Notes: generated from the letters alone by a model not told the origin. A stretch of 64,000 nt of DNA from an uncultured Eubacteriales bacterium (GCA_905209085.1 CAJLRM010000005.1:206623-270622), one strand, 5' to 3'. Numbered from the stretch's first letter, positions 8,781 through 18,381 are shown. Numbers and translations: made by a program.

Positions 8781-8831
8781 AATAGAAAAAATCGTTTCTA
8801 TTATTATATGCGCAAAAATGAAATAAGTCAA
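8781..8831 (-). promoter_or_regulatory. serC promoter with inverted repeat
   Basis: Minus-strand TTGACT (8826-8831), 17-base spacer, TATAAT (8803-8808). Immediately downstream is a perfect 8-bp inverted repeat, AATAGAAA (8781-8788) and TTTCTATT (8795-8802), where a repressor could act. The regulator is unknown. Confidence 0.8.
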
Positions 8832-8880
8832 GTAAAATACTTTTATTTGTCGATACAAAATAAAAGAGAGGCAAAAAGAA

Positions 8881-8907
8881 GCAGCCGTACTGCTCGTGTA
8901 CGGCCGC
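8881..8907 (-). terminator. Hairpin terminator downstream of the esterase gene
   Basis: GCCGTAC (8884-8890) and GTACGGC (8898-8904) form a stem that extends to ten pairs with one mismatch; on the minus strand TTCTTTTT follows. Together with the hairpin at 9019-9040 it probably ends the 9-18 kb transcript. Confidence 0.6.
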
Positions 8908-9018
8908 CAAAGATCCTGCGCGCTTTTTCCCTATGCGGTTCCTCTTCTTTTTTCCGATCGGGAAGACTTCCTCTAAAACATAGACGTTATAAAATTATGT
9001 AAGCGCTCTCTATACGAA

Positions 9019-9040
9019 GCGGCGCAAAGATTTGCGCCGC
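9019..9040 (-). terminator. Strong hairpin 3' of the esterase gene
   Basis: GCGGCGCA and TGCGCCGC pair around a short AAGATT loop. There is no clear U tract on the minus strand, so it may work with the hairpin at 8881-8907 or protect the mRNA 3' end. Confidence 0.5.
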
Positions 9041-9092
9041 CTTTGTACGTTTTCTTCCAAAGAATAGAGGCAAATCTTTGAAAAAATTTAAA

Positions 9093-12000
9093 TCAGCGAT
9101 TTTTTCTTCTTTTGAAAATCGCCGCGGTCAACAGCGCCAGACCTCCCGCCAGGGGCACGGAAACGCCTCCGCAGCCCTTGCAGCCGCCGATCACAGTCCC
9201 GTCGGAGCCGCCGTGCGAATCGGACGCCGTATCCCGGGAGTCGCTCTCCGACGAGGAACCGCTTACGGAATCCGAAGCGGACGTTTCTCCGTCCGACGTA
9301 GTTTGTTCGGGAATCCACTTCGTATAAAGGATTAAATCCCCTGTCACCGTCTGCGGCAGCGAAACTTTTTCTCCGCTGAAATCCGCTTCTTTATAATACC
9401 CTTCCAATCGATAGCCCGCCTTTTGCAAAGGGGCGATCTCGGGCGACGTTCCGTAATCGTAACTTTCGTTGAAAAGCTCCGTTTCGCCGTCGTAGATCTT
9501 CACGACATACCGATTGACGCTCCATTTCGGGGTGAGAGTCACGTTTTCGCCGAACGCGTGCGGCTCGGTGAGCGAATAATCGTTCGTACCGTCCGACCAG
9601 CCCGTCAGCGTGTACCCCTCCTTTTGCAGAGATATTTTAGAGAGATCGACTTCTTCCTCGTCCGTCGTTTCCAACGTGTCGATGATTTTTTCGCCGTCCG
9701 AAAAGCTGACGGTGATATTTTTTACATATTTGGCGTAAAGCGTGAGATTCCGCGCGATGCTTCCGTCAAATTCCGCGATTGTGTTCTGATACCCCGCGTC
9801 CGTGTACCACCCTGCGAAAGTCAGACCTTCTTTATAGGCGTCGGGCAGGACGACCCTTTCCTGATCGATCCCGAAGCTTTCTAAAATATCGCCGTTCAAA
9901 CTCCCGCCGAACGCGTTGACTTTCACCGTCCATTTCTTCGTTTTGGAGAAGAGCCAATGCAGGAGTTCCGCGTCCTGATAAGCGACCAGCCAGGACAGAT
10001 GTCCGATATCTTCGACATGGGTATACCTCGCGTCCAGTCCCGCGTCTTTCATATTCCCGCACAGCTGCGCAAGGGCCTCGTAACCCACCGTCGTATCCGA
10101 GTTGCTGTTGTACCCCGCCAGCGCCGTCGTGGAGAGCAGTGCGAATTCGCCGCTGTCGGCGCCGCCCGCGCTGTTTACGATGGCGGCGAACAGATCGGGA
10201 TAGCGCATCGCCATATCCGTGATGCCGAAGCCGCCCATGGAAATGCCCGCCCCGTAGACGCGCGACAAATCGACCGAATACTTTTGGAAGATTTCGTTAT
10301 AAAGCAGGGAGGCCGCCAATTTGGAAGGGACGGACTGCGGCACTTCGTCTATCTTATAGCCGCCCGGCGTCCAATCCGTTTCCACCCATCTTTTATCGAG
10401 CGGGCACTGCGGAGCGACGATGATGACGTCGTTCCGATAGCTGCCGAAGATGATGCGTTTGAGCGGAAACGTCACGCCGAGGTTGGAGCCGGCCACCTGC
10501 GCCATATTGTCGCTCCCGCGTTCGCCCGCGCCGTGTAAGTATAAAAGAACGGGGTATTTCTTCGACGAATCGTAATTTTCGGGAAGATATAACCGATAGG
10601 GCAAAGTAGTGGTTTGAGAAACTTTTTTATCGGAATAGGTGAGCGGCTGCATCTTGCCCAGCACACCGTCGTTCGCCGCGTAGCGCACTTCTTCGCCCGT
10701 CGCCGTATTCAAGATCATCTCATTGCCCGTCGCCACGAACCCCGTATCCGAGGCATCGACAGCGGGAATCTCCGTGACTCCGTGCAGCAGGGCGTCGTAC
10801 TCGTAAGGGAAATAAACGCAGTCCGCGATATAATCCCTGCCGTCCTTTTCACAGATCAGCCAAAGATAGGAAGCCGAAAACACGTTTCCGTCACGCGGCT
10901 CCACGCGAATCGAACACTGTGCTCCCTGCGGGGAAAAGTCGGAGAGTCCGAAAAATACGTCGCCGTATTGTTCCCCTTTTACCGTTTTCCACGTCCCGTA
11001 ACTTTGCCCGTCCGCGTAAATTTCGGCGGCCTGCGCCGTTTCGCCGAGCGGCGTTCTGCGCGCCAATCTGTAATTCGTGCCGCCGGAAAAAGTTTTGAAA
11101 AACAGGGTGAACGGGGAGGAGAAACGCGCGTTTTTCTGATAGGTGTCCGCTCCTTTCCAATCTTCTCTGAAAACAAATTCGTCCATGCTTCCCTCGGACT
11201 CTATCAAAACAAAATTGTCATAAGAAATTTCCGCGTCGCCGTTTAAGAGGGCGATTCCCGTTCCCGCGGAATATTTATCCGTCATCTGAAAGGTGTTCCA
11301 CCCGTTTATCATCAGCTGAACGGCGGAGCCTTCCACCGTAATTTTTACGATATAATCCAAAGCGCCGTTAAAATAAGTGTGTTTATAGGCGTATTCCGTA
11401 TATTTACCGTCCGCATAATAGCCGACGGAACACATCAGTTTATCTCCTTGAAGCTCGAAACCGACGAGGGTGCCGTTGAGTCCCTTCAAGCTGTAAAAGG
11501 CGTGCAGAAGGACGCCGTGTTTTGCTCTGTCGCCCTGCGCTCCCGCTACGTTCAAAGTGAATTGAAACATATACGAATTCAGTCCCGTATCCGCAATCGC
11601 GCTCCAACGGTTTTCGGCGGAGCTGACGTACTTACCGTCTTTCACAGCGACGGGGGCTTCGGACAAAGGCGTCCAAAAATCAGAAACGCTGTCGCAGGCG
11701 TCCAGATAGGGAAGCGACGGCGGACTCTTTACGACGATCTTTTTCGACGAATAGGTAAGCTCCGTGCGCAGCTCTTCCCCCTGCGCGGAAACGAATCTTA
11801 ACACGATAGGCCCCGTCTTTTCCTCGAAGGGCACGGAAAACTCCGTTCCCGAAACGAATTCCCCGCCGAACGCGGAATAGCTCCACTCCCCTTCCTTTGC
11901 ATTGGTGCGGACGTAATCCAGAAGTTCCAGCGTCTGCCCTTCCCTCGCGGCAAAGACCTCTATATCGGAAATTTTTTCGAGATATGTTTCCTCTACCGTT

Positions 12001-13538
12001 TTAATCGTTTTATAACTTATCGTCACTTTCTTTTCCCCGAAATCCAGATTGCCGCTGGCGTCGTTAGCGCCCGCAGGGAGAATTTCCACAAGGATCGTTC
12101 CCTCCGCGTTGTCATTGGGCAACACGATCTCGTCCGTTTCCGCTCCGTCGAGGAAATATCTAACCTGACAGCTGAAATGATTGGTCTTTACGCTCACGTA
12201 ATCTTTCAAATCGAAAACTTTTTCTTTTTCGTCCAGGGCAAAGGTATATTCGATATCCCCCTTTTTGGCAATTTCGGGCGTGCGCAGGATTTCCGCTTTC
12301 GCGCCTCTCATTCTCGAAACGAGCATGGCGTTGTCCTGGGCGATAAACTGATAGCCGAAGAAATAGCTGGACGGCTCGGCGCTCGCGTAAGAGTGCGCTT
12401 GCTTATTGAATTCATACGCCATATCGAAATAGTCGGACACGAAAATTTCCCCCGCGGCGTTTTCCCAGAGCAGCCAGTATTCGCACGCCGAATACCAGCC
12501 GTCCGTATTCTTTTTCAAAAAGAATCCCGCATTCTCTCCTTCCCCAAGCCCTTCAAAACGGGAGGGATCGAGAGCGACCGTATTCAAACCGAAATCCCGA
12601 TTGCCGTAAGCGCTGTCCCCCCAGTCCGCAATCTTATCCGTCCACTCGTCCGCAAGCGTCAGTTTGCCCGTTTTGTCGAGATAGACTTCCACGTCCTGAT
12701 CTAAGTCCGCAAGCTTGGACTGTCTGGCGAGGTAGTATTTTTTCACCTGCGTCAAATCGTCGGGGAGCCTCATTTGAAAAGTCTGATTTTTTCCCGTTTC
12801 GTAAAAATAATACTGCGCGCCACAAATATTGTAGCCGCCCCAGTTCGCCCGCACCAGCTTGGAAGCAAGACAGAAATCGGAATCCAGCGGCGTCACCGTG
12901 AGGTTTTTATAGACGCCGGAACAGCCGTCCGCCAGGAGGGAGATATATCCTCCCTGCCTGTACGGAAGGGAAAAGCTCGTAAATATCCATCCGTTTATCA
13001 CGACGTTCGCCAGATCGCCCTGCACGTAAATCTCGTAGACGTTGTTTTCGGCGCCCGCCGTATCCCAGCCCGTGTGATTGCCGTAGAGGAAAGCGAACTC
13101 CCCGTTTCTGTAATATCCCGTAGAACAGTACAGAGCGCCGCCCCAGTCGTAAAAACCGACGTAAAAGCCGTCGAGCGAATCCGCCGAATCGTTTAAAATC
13201 AAGCCGTTACAACCCATCCAGGGTTCTTCCCGATTCGTGCCCGAATAGCGATATTCGAAGCTCAATTTATAATTGTCGAAAGAAGCTTTCGTGCGGTACA
13301 AAATTCTGTTTTCTCCCGCGTCCGCGTCCTTGTCCGAAATCAATTCGGAATTTCCGCCCAGAGTCTTGCCGCTTTCCACGTCCCAGCGCTCCGATGTAAA
13401 ATCGAGAGCCTCGCCCTCTACCGTCGTCTTTTCCATGCGCAGTGCGGCAGCGGCCAAAACGACCAGCAAAAGCACGAAAACCATCGCCGCCGTCCATATT
13501 CTTCCCCTGTTTTTTTCCAGGCTCATTTTTCCCATCAT
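9093..13538 (-). CDS. Giant secreted, surface-anchored esterase/prolyl oligopeptidase-like protein
   Basis: A 1481-residue secreted protein. A signal/anchor helix lies at ~14-33. Two LamG-like beta-sandwich domains (~40-220 and ~600-770) each contain an INGW segment. A domain near 980-1195 is an alpha/beta hydrolase: oxyanion-region YLHGAGERG, nucleophile motif GISMGGFG with Ser near 1100, and a candidate catalytic His in EDIGHLSW. This resembles PHB-depolymerase/feruloyl-esterase-type proteins. Three InlB-type repeats follow (GLTFAGWYTD, YTLTGWSDGT, YRLEGYYKEA), then a Ser/Asp-rich linker, GGCKGCGG, a hydrophobic stretch and KRRKNR. No LPXTG is present. SD AGAGAGG precedes the ATG at 13538. 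It is the last gene of the locus; the substrate is probably an esterified glycan, by inference. Confidence 0.82.
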   Translation of the reverse strand: MMGKMSLEKNRGRIWTAAMVFVLLLVVLAAAALRMEKTTVEGEALDFTSERWDVESGKTLGGNSELISDKDADAGENRILYRTKASFDNYKLSFEYRYSGTNREEPWMGCNGLILNDSADSLDGFYVGFYDWGGALYCSTGYYRNGEFAFLYGNHTGWDTAGAENNVYEIYVQGDLANVVINGWIFTSFSLPYRQGGYISLLADGCSGVYKNLTVTPLDSDFCLASKLVRANWGGYNICGAQYYFYETGKNQTFQMRLPDDLTQVKKYYLARQSKLADLDQDVEVYLDKTGKLTLADEWTDKIADWGDSAYGNRDFGLNTVALDPSRFEGLGEGENAGFFLKKNTDGWYSACEYWLLWENAAGEIFVSDYFDMAYEFNKQAHSYASAEPSSYFFGYQFIAQDNAMLVSRMRGAKAEILRTPEIAKKGDIEYTFALDEKEKVFDLKDYVSVKTNHFSCQVRYFLDGAETDEIVLPNDNAEGTILVEILPAGANDASGNLDFGEKKVTISYKTIKTVEETYLEKISDIEVFAAREGQTLELLDYVRTNAKEGEWSYSAFGGEFVSGTEFSVPFEEKTGPIVLRFVSAQGEELRTELTYSSKKIVVKSPPSLPYLDACDSVSDFWTPLSEAPVAVKDGKYVSSAENRWSAIADTGLNSYMFQFTLNVAGAQGDRAKHGVLLHAFYSLKGLNGTLVGFELQGDKLMCSVGYYADGKYTEYAYKHTYFNGALDYIVKITVEGSAVQLMINGWNTFQMTDKYSAGTGIALLNGDAEISYDNFVLIESEGSMDEFVFREDWKGADTYQKNARFSSPFTLFFKTFSGGTNYRLARRTPLGETAQAAEIYADGQSYGTWKTVKGEQYGDVFFGLSDFSPQGAQCSIRVEPRDGNVFSASYLWLICEKDGRDYIADCVYFPYEYDALLHGVTEIPAVDASDTGFVATGNEMILNTATGEEVRYAANDGVLGKMQPLTYSDKKVSQTTTLPYRLYLPENYDSSKKYPVLLYLHGAGERGSDNMAQVAGSNLGVTFPLKRIIFGSYRNDVIIVAPQCPLDKRWVETDWTPGGYKIDEVPQSVPSKLAASLLYNEIFQKYSVDLSRVYGAGISMGGFGITDMAMRYPDLFAAIVNSAGGADSGEFALLSTTALAGYNSNSDTTVGYEALAQLCGNMKDAGLDARYTHVEDIGHLSWLVAYQDAELLHWLFSKTKKWTVKVNAFGGSLNGDILESFGIDQERVVLPDAYKEGLTFAGWYTDAGYQNTIAEFDGSIARNLTLYAKYVKNITVSFSDGEKIIDTLETTDEEEVDLSKISLQKEGYTLTGWSDGTNDYSLTEPHAFGENVTLTPKWSVNRYVVKIYDGETELFNESYDYGTSPEIAPLQKAGYRLEGYYKEADFSGEKVSLPQTVTGDLILYTKWIPEQTTSDGETSASDSVSGSSSESDSRDTASDSHGGSDGTVIGGCKGCGGVSVPLAGGLALLTAAIFKRRKNR

Positions 13539-13574
13539 TTTTTTACCTCTCTTTCCTTTTTCTTTCCCGCTTTT

Positions 13575-15014
13575 TTATCGGCGCCTGCCCTTCGAAAACG
13601 TTAAAGCGGCGGCAAACACCGCGAACGCCGCAATCGGCAGGGCCGCCGATTTACAGCCCGAGTTGCATCCGGAAGAGATCCCGCTCCCCGAAGCGTTTTC
13701 GGAGGTTTCGGAAGAGGAATCGGGGACCTTTTCTTCCCATTTCGCGTACAGCGTCATATCCGCCGTGACGGGCGATTGGAAATCGTAAGCCAGCGTCAGC
13801 GCTTCGTCCGTATACCAACCCTCAAAGACATAGCCCTCTTTGGCGGGCGAAGCCGGACGTTCCAGTTTATTTCCGTCCGCCACTTTCTCCGGCAGTACGG
13901 CGGTGCCGCCGTTCGATTCGAAAGTCACCGTATACGGCTCCCCCGTATATACGTATATTAAGGCGTCCCTGTAATTCGCTCCGCCTGCCAAAGTTTCGGC
14001 TTCCGCCAAAGCATATACCTCTATCTGCGAAACGGAAACAAAATGTCCGCTGCCGCCCGCTTTGCCGTAAAGTCGGATACCGTCCCCTTCGACGGGCGCA
14101 AAGATAAATTCGAAAATTTCCGACGACTCGCCCGCCTCCGCTTTATTCGAGATCGAAGCCGGATAGCCCGGATCGTTGAGGAGGGACACGTTCGTCCATT
14201 CCCCGCCGTTTCTCACCTGTATTTTGAGCGACGAAGCGTTTTGAAACCACCCGCCGTCCGCCCAATGATCGCCTTCCTGAAAGACGAGTTTGGAAAAGGT
14301 GAGAATATCGTCGAAATCGTAACCCATCCAGAAATAGTTTTCTCCCGTGCCCGCCACGTAAGAATCGTATTGAGCGGGACCGACGCCCGACGTGCCCACG
14401 GGATAAATTTTTTCGTTTTTGACGACGTTCAAGTCCTTATTTCCCCCGCCCGTCGGCGCAGGTACGGAGGTGATGACGTTTCCCACCTGCGCGAGATTAT
14501 AAGTCGCGGTATAGTTTTCCTTACCGATGTTGATTTTGAGAAAATCCACCGCGTGCCACTTTCCTTCGCTGAGCGTACGGATTTCCACTTCGTGCCAGGA
14601 TTCTTTCAGTCCCGAGAGCCGCGCGATCTGTTTTTGATAGGTTTCCTCTTCGTCCGAAGCGGAATATTCGCCTTTTTTTTCACCGTCGAGCGAAATTTGG
14701 AAATCGCCGCCCTCTTCGCCTGAAAAGCCGTAGACGGCGACGCCCGTACCGAAGAAACGGTAGGAAATGCTTTCGCCCGCCCCATAGGTGCCGTGCTGCC
14801 AATTTTTAGAAGCTTTGTCGTCCTCGACGAGCTGAAAGCCCTCCGAAATCTTAAAGCCTTCCGCATCCGTTTCCATTTTCTTTTCATAGCCGACGACAGC
14901 CGCCCGGCTCTTCGCCACAGGCAGACCCGCCGACAGAGCCAAAGACACCATCGCCGCCGTTATTATCCCCGCGCCTAAACGCAGGCGTTTATTTTCATAA
15001 ATGCTCTTATGCAC
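13575..15014 (-). CDS. Surface-anchored carbohydrate-binding-like protein
   Basis: A 479-residue exported protein without a recognisable catalytic domain. A signal peptide (~1-38) precedes a first beta-sandwich (WQHGTYGAGESISYRFFGTG ... GKWHAVDFLKI), a second discoidin/F5-8-like domain (LVFQEGDHWADGGWF ... VSVSQIEVYAL), one InlB-type repeat (EGYVFEGWYTDEAL) and a tail of Ser-rich linker, SGCNSGCKS, hydrophobic stretch and KGRRR. The same two sandwiches occur in the same order at the C-terminus of the upstream ADP-ribosylglycohydrolase, so the two genes share a binding module and only this one carries the anchor. It overlaps that gene by eight bases. Confidence 0.78.
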   Translation of the reverse strand: MHKSIYENKRLRLGAGIITAAMVSLALSAGLPVAKSRAAVVGYEKKMETDAEGFKISEGFQLVEDDKASKNWQHGTYGAGESISYRFFGTGVAVYGFSGEEGGDFQISLDGEKKGEYSASDEEETYQKQIARLSGLKESWHEVEIRTLSEGKWHAVDFLKINIGKENYTATYNLAQVGNVITSVPAPTGGGNKDLNVVKNEKIYPVGTSGVGPAQYDSYVAGTGENYFWMGYDFDDILTFSKLVFQEGDHWADGGWFQNASSLKIQVRNGGEWTNVSLLNDPGYPASISNKAEAGESSEIFEFIFAPVEGDGIRLYGKAGGSGHFVSVSQIEVYALAEAETLAGGANYRDALIYVYTGEPYTVTFESNGGTAVLPEKVADGNKLERPASPAKEGYVFEGWYTDEALTLAYDFQSPVTADMTLYAKWEEKVPDSSSETSENASGSGISSGCNSGCKSAALPIAAFAVFAAALTFSKGRRR

Positions 15015-17151
15015 AATAGACCTCCAATTCCCCGCAGGATACGAATTTTTGCCTGCCGCCCGGAGTTCCGATGATTCGGATGCCTTCGCAGGCGACGGGT
15101 TGCGTCAAAAGAAAGGTATACATTTCTCCGTTTTCCCCGAATTCGGCGTGCGTACTGCCGTTCGGATAAAGCGGCGACGCGGTGAATCCCACTCTCGTCC
15201 ATACGCCGTCCACGAGCGCCTCGACGCGCAAACTGCCGTCCGCAAACCAGCCGCCCTGATCCCACTGCGCGCCCTCCTGAAAGACGATGCGCTTTACGGA
15301 AAATTCCCGGGAGAAAGTGTAGCCGTAATAATCCTCGAAATTCTTATCGATTTCCTTTCCGTTGCCGTCATAGCCCAGGAAAGTGTCGTTCTGCGACTGC
15401 AAATCGCCCGTGAAATAATTTCCGTCGCAGATGACGCCGAGGTTATGATTGCCGCCGTTGCCGCTGCCCCAAGGAGAGGGAACGGATCCGATCACCGTTG
15501 CGGCGGGCGTACGGGACAGATTCAAAGAGGCATCCGAGTAATATTCTTCCTCGCTGCATTCCGTCACCGCATAGTCTACGGCGTGCCACTTGCCCGATTC
15601 CTTGCTGACGAGTCTGAGCGTATGTTTTCCGTCCGAAAGTCCCCGCACCTTTTTCAGGGTCTGCGCATACGACATGGAGATAAAGCGGGATGCCGTGTAC
15701 GTTTCCGCAGACTTTAAAGAAACGTCCCCGTAGGATTTCCCGTCGATAAACATCTCGAACGTGCCGCCGTTTACCGAAGTACAGCCTTTAAGAGCTATTT
15801 GCGTACCGCTGAACGTCAATTCGGCGGAATCGCCCGCGCGCACCGTTCCCGCGCCCTTTCCGTTCAGATATTTCGAATTATGGAAGAAAGACATTCCTGA
15901 AAATTCCCATGCTTTGTCTGAGGCAGGAATCTTTTTCTTGTATAACGTATCGTCCGTTTTCGGTTCGAACGCTCTATCTCGTATTTCGTATACGGCGGCC
16001 TCCCCTTCGCCCGTAATTCTGCCGCCCGCGGAAAGGAGGATCTCTTCCCCGAAACGCAGGCATTTTTCCGCGATTCCGCTGATCGTATCGTCGGGAAGTC
16101 CGGGACGGTTTGTATTTTGATAGACATTTCCGGACTTTTCCAGAAGGTCGGCGGGAAGCCCCGATTCGCCGCACGCCGCCCCCATGATCGTCGCCGCAGT
16201 CGCCGCGTTGCAGTCGTTGTCGTACCCCGCCAAAACGGCGATTTCCACCGTCTTTTTAAAGTCGTTCTCCCCGTACAGAATACTCATCAGCGTCGAAGCG
16301 AAGTTGATTTGACTGTCTATATTGACGTACGGTTGATACGCGTTGTTTATGTAAAATTCCCGATGGAGAATATTTCTTGCCGCGCGCCAGTCGGAAGGAT
16401 TCTCTCTGTGCACCTCTTTGACGCGCAAGGCGGTGGCATACGTTTCCGAATCTGCGGGAAAATACTCCATCACCGTGTCCACGGCGCTTATGACGTCCGA
16501 CGTAAAAAACGCTTCCGAACAAAGCATCGCGTAAAAGGCGGCATTGGTCAAAACGGCCCCGTCGCCCACGGCGGCCATCCACCACTCGGTGCGGGTCTTT
16601 GCGTTCAAAAGCATACCGGGCGTAATCAGTCCGAACACCTCGCATTCGATCTGCGCGTCGATGTCCCGCCAATCTTTATTGTATTCTTTACTTCCCGTTT
16701 CGGGGGGCAGAAGACCGCTCATCATCAGGCCGCGGGCGGTGTAATTCCCTTCCCAGATATAGTCCTGAAAATGATAGAGCCATTCCTCGGGCATATCCGC
16801 ATAAGTGATGTCGTTGGCGCCGTAGACGTCCATCATGTGCAGGAACACCCATTCGAGGCTGGTGTCGTCGTCCGTGACATACTGTTTCCCCACCACCCAA
16901 TCCACCGTATCCGAAGGATTGGGAGTATCCGTATAGACAAATTCTGTGGGAAGCCCCGTAAAATTGCCCCAAAGAGCTCCCGTCCATGCTCCTTTCAATT
17001 TATCGCGATATGCCGAGCGCGTCAGCGTCCTCGCCGTCGAAGCCGCCTCCGCAGTCCTTTCGGGAATCGAAAGGGCGACCGCACGGCAAAGGGGCGCCGC
17101 CCCCAGCGATACGGCCAAAATTCCCGCCGCAAATCTTGTTTTTCCCGTCAT
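15007..17151 (-). CDS. Secreted ADP-ribosylglycohydrolase-fold protein with binding domains
   Basis: A 714-residue protein. A signal peptide (~1-37) is followed at ~45-375 by an ADP-ribosylglycohydrolase domain: KLKGAWTGALWGNFTGLPTE, the metal site TDDDTSLEW and the second site AGYDNDCNAATAATIMGAACG. These Asp residues bind the two Mg ions in the family. Residues ~400-540 and ~545-714 are two galactose-binding-like sandwiches (GKWHAVDYAV; IVFQEGAQWDQGGWF). The family normally acts in the cytoplasm on ADP-ribosylated proteins, so export with carbohydrate-type binding domains suggests a different substrate, perhaps a glycan or glycoside. It has no C-terminal anchor, but the next gene supplies one with the same modules. 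Confidence 0.82.
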   Translation of the reverse strand: MTGKTRFAAGILAVSLGAAPLCRAVALSIPERTAEAASTARTLTRSAYRDKLKGAWTGALWGNFTGLPTEFVYTDTPNPSDTVDWVVGKQYVTDDDTSLEWVFLHMMDVYGANDITYADMPEEWLYHFQDYIWEGNYTARGLMMSGLLPPETGSKEYNKDWRDIDAQIECEVFGLITPGMLLNAKTRTEWWMAAVGDGAVLTNAAFYAMLCSEAFFTSDVISAVDTVMEYFPADSETYATALRVKEVHRENPSDWRAARNILHREFYINNAYQPYVNIDSQINFASTLMSILYGENDFKKTVEIAVLAGYDNDCNAATAATIMGAACGESGLPADLLEKSGNVYQNTNRPGLPDDTISGIAEKCLRFGEEILLSAGGRITGEGEAAVYEIRDRAFEPKTDDTLYKKKIPASDKAWEFSGMSFFHNSKYLNGKGAGTVRAGDSAELTFSGTQIALKGCTSVNGGTFEMFIDGKSYGDVSLKSAETYTASRFISMSYAQTLKKVRGLSDGKHTLRLVSKESGKWHAVDYAVTECSEEEYYSDASLNLSRTPAATVIGSVPSPWGSGNGGNHNLGVICDGNYFTGDLQSQNDTFLGYDGNGKEIDKNFEDYYGYTFSREFSVKRIVFQEGAQWDQGGWFADGSLRVEALVDGVWTRVGFTASPLYPNGSTHAEFGENGEMYTFLLTQPVACEGIRIIGTPGGRQKFVSCGELEVYCA

Positions 17152-17239
17152 TTTTTACCTCCTTTCGCTTATCAAGCTCTTGTTTTTTCTTCCTTTTTTA
17201 TTTTCTTTTGCATATAGATCTTTCGTTTTTCGTCCTCTT

Positions 17240-18316
17240 TTATCTTGTTTTATACAGTTCCCGCTTTTTATAGAGAGCGACAAACCGCTCCGCCATCTCC
17301 GCAAAGGAAAACTCCCGATGACCGCGGAGATATGTCTGAAATTTATCGTGGAAGGGTCTGTACCAATAGGCGGGAATTTTATCCACGCCCAGGCAGGCGC
17401 CTGCGATGCTTCCCACCGTCGCTCCGTTGCAGTCGTTATCCAAACCGATGGCTATGGAAGAGGAAATATTTTTCGTAAAATCTCCTTTTCCCAGCGCCAG
17501 AGCGAATACCACCGCGCACATATTGTTGATGGTGTGCACGCAGTGCATATCGGAAAATCTCTCGTCGATCTTTTTTCTCGCGTCGAGGTAGTCCTCTATC
17601 TTTTCGCTTTCTTCGAAAGCCCAATAGAGCTGTCTTTTCAGCTCGCAGTCGGGAAGCAGATTCGCCGCCGTGACCGCCGCCTCCAAAGGCTCCGCCGCCG
17701 TAAAAGCCGCAGCGACCGCCCCCGCCGTGAACATCTCGCCGTAAATCCCGTTATTCCGATGCGACAGCCTTGCGTCGTTGAAACAAAGCTTTGCCGCAGC
17801 CGACGGATCCCCCGCGCAGACATACCCGAACGCATCTCCCCGAATCGCCGCGCCGATCCATTCGTTATAGGGATTTTCCCCGCAGATTTCGGCGGCCTTT
17901 CCCGCATTGAGTCCGTTGAGAGCCTGCTCCTCCGCCGTACACGCATACGGCAGCAATTCTTTCCAGATCGCGGCGGTATCTTCCAGCGTATACTCAAAGC
18001 CGTATCTTTCCAAGAGGAGCAAATTGAGCGCCACATAGGTAGTGTCGTCGTCCACAGGCGCGCAACAAAGCCTGTCGCGCCCATAGTTTTTCCTTGCCTC
18101 CACGTCGTATTGCAAACCTTCGGGATTTTCTATTTCCGTCCAATAGTCCTCGGGGGGATACGTCATCCCGCCCGCCGCCGCTATTTCCCGCATTTTTTCC
18201 ACGGAAAAATTTTCGACGGGCACCCCCAATATGCACCCCGCGCATCTGCCGTATAGAGCTCCGAGCATCTTTTCCCTGAGCGTTGTGTCGGAAAGGGGAA
18301 ATTCTGATTTTTGCAT
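17240..18316 (-). CDS. Cytoplasmic ADP-ribosylglycohydrolase family protein
   Basis: A 358-residue protein without a signal peptide. It opens with LREKMLGALYGRCAGCILGV, the family's N-terminal helix, and keeps both metal-binding motifs: VDDDTTYVAL near residue 90 and GLDNDCNGATVGSIAGACLG near 280. I chose the ATG at 18316 because AATTGAGAGG lies at good distance; an in-frame ATG at 18334 lacks one. It is the first gene of the minus-strand locus that also encodes the exported homologue, and it is divergent from an AraC gene. A plausible role is breaking down a product imported after extracellular processing, but this is inference. Confidence 0.85.
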   Translation of the reverse strand: MQKSEFPLSDTTLREKMLGALYGRCAGCILGVPVENFSVEKMREIAAAGGMTYPPEDYWTEIENPEGLQYDVEARKNYGRDRLCCAPVDDDTTYVALNLLLLERYGFEYTLEDTAAIWKELLPYACTAEEQALNGLNAGKAAEICGENPYNEWIGAAIRGDAFGYVCAGDPSAAAKLCFNDARLSHRNNGIYGEMFTAGAVAAAFTAAEPLEAAVTAANLLPDCELKRQLYWAFEESEKIEDYLDARKKIDERFSDMHCVHTINNMCAVVFALALGKGDFTKNISSSIAIGLDNDCNGATVGSIAGACLGVDKIPAYWYRPFHDKFQTYLRGHREFSFAEMAERFVALYKKRELYKTR

Positions 18317-18352
18317 ACTGCAATTACCTCTCAATTAATTTTTTAAAACCTA

Positions 18353-18381
18353 TTGACAACTTTGTATTTTTATTTTATAAT
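18353..18381 (+). promoter_or_regulatory. Consensus promoter of the AraC gene
   Basis: TTGACA (18353-18358), 17-base spacer, TATAAT (18376-18381). The ATG at 18388 is where transcription would start, which predicts a leaderless mRNA. Confidence 0.85.

Noticed and set aside
9019..9040. Hairpin read as an insertion-sequence end
   Set aside because: No matching partner repeat or transposase nearby; its place after the esterase gene fits a terminator better.
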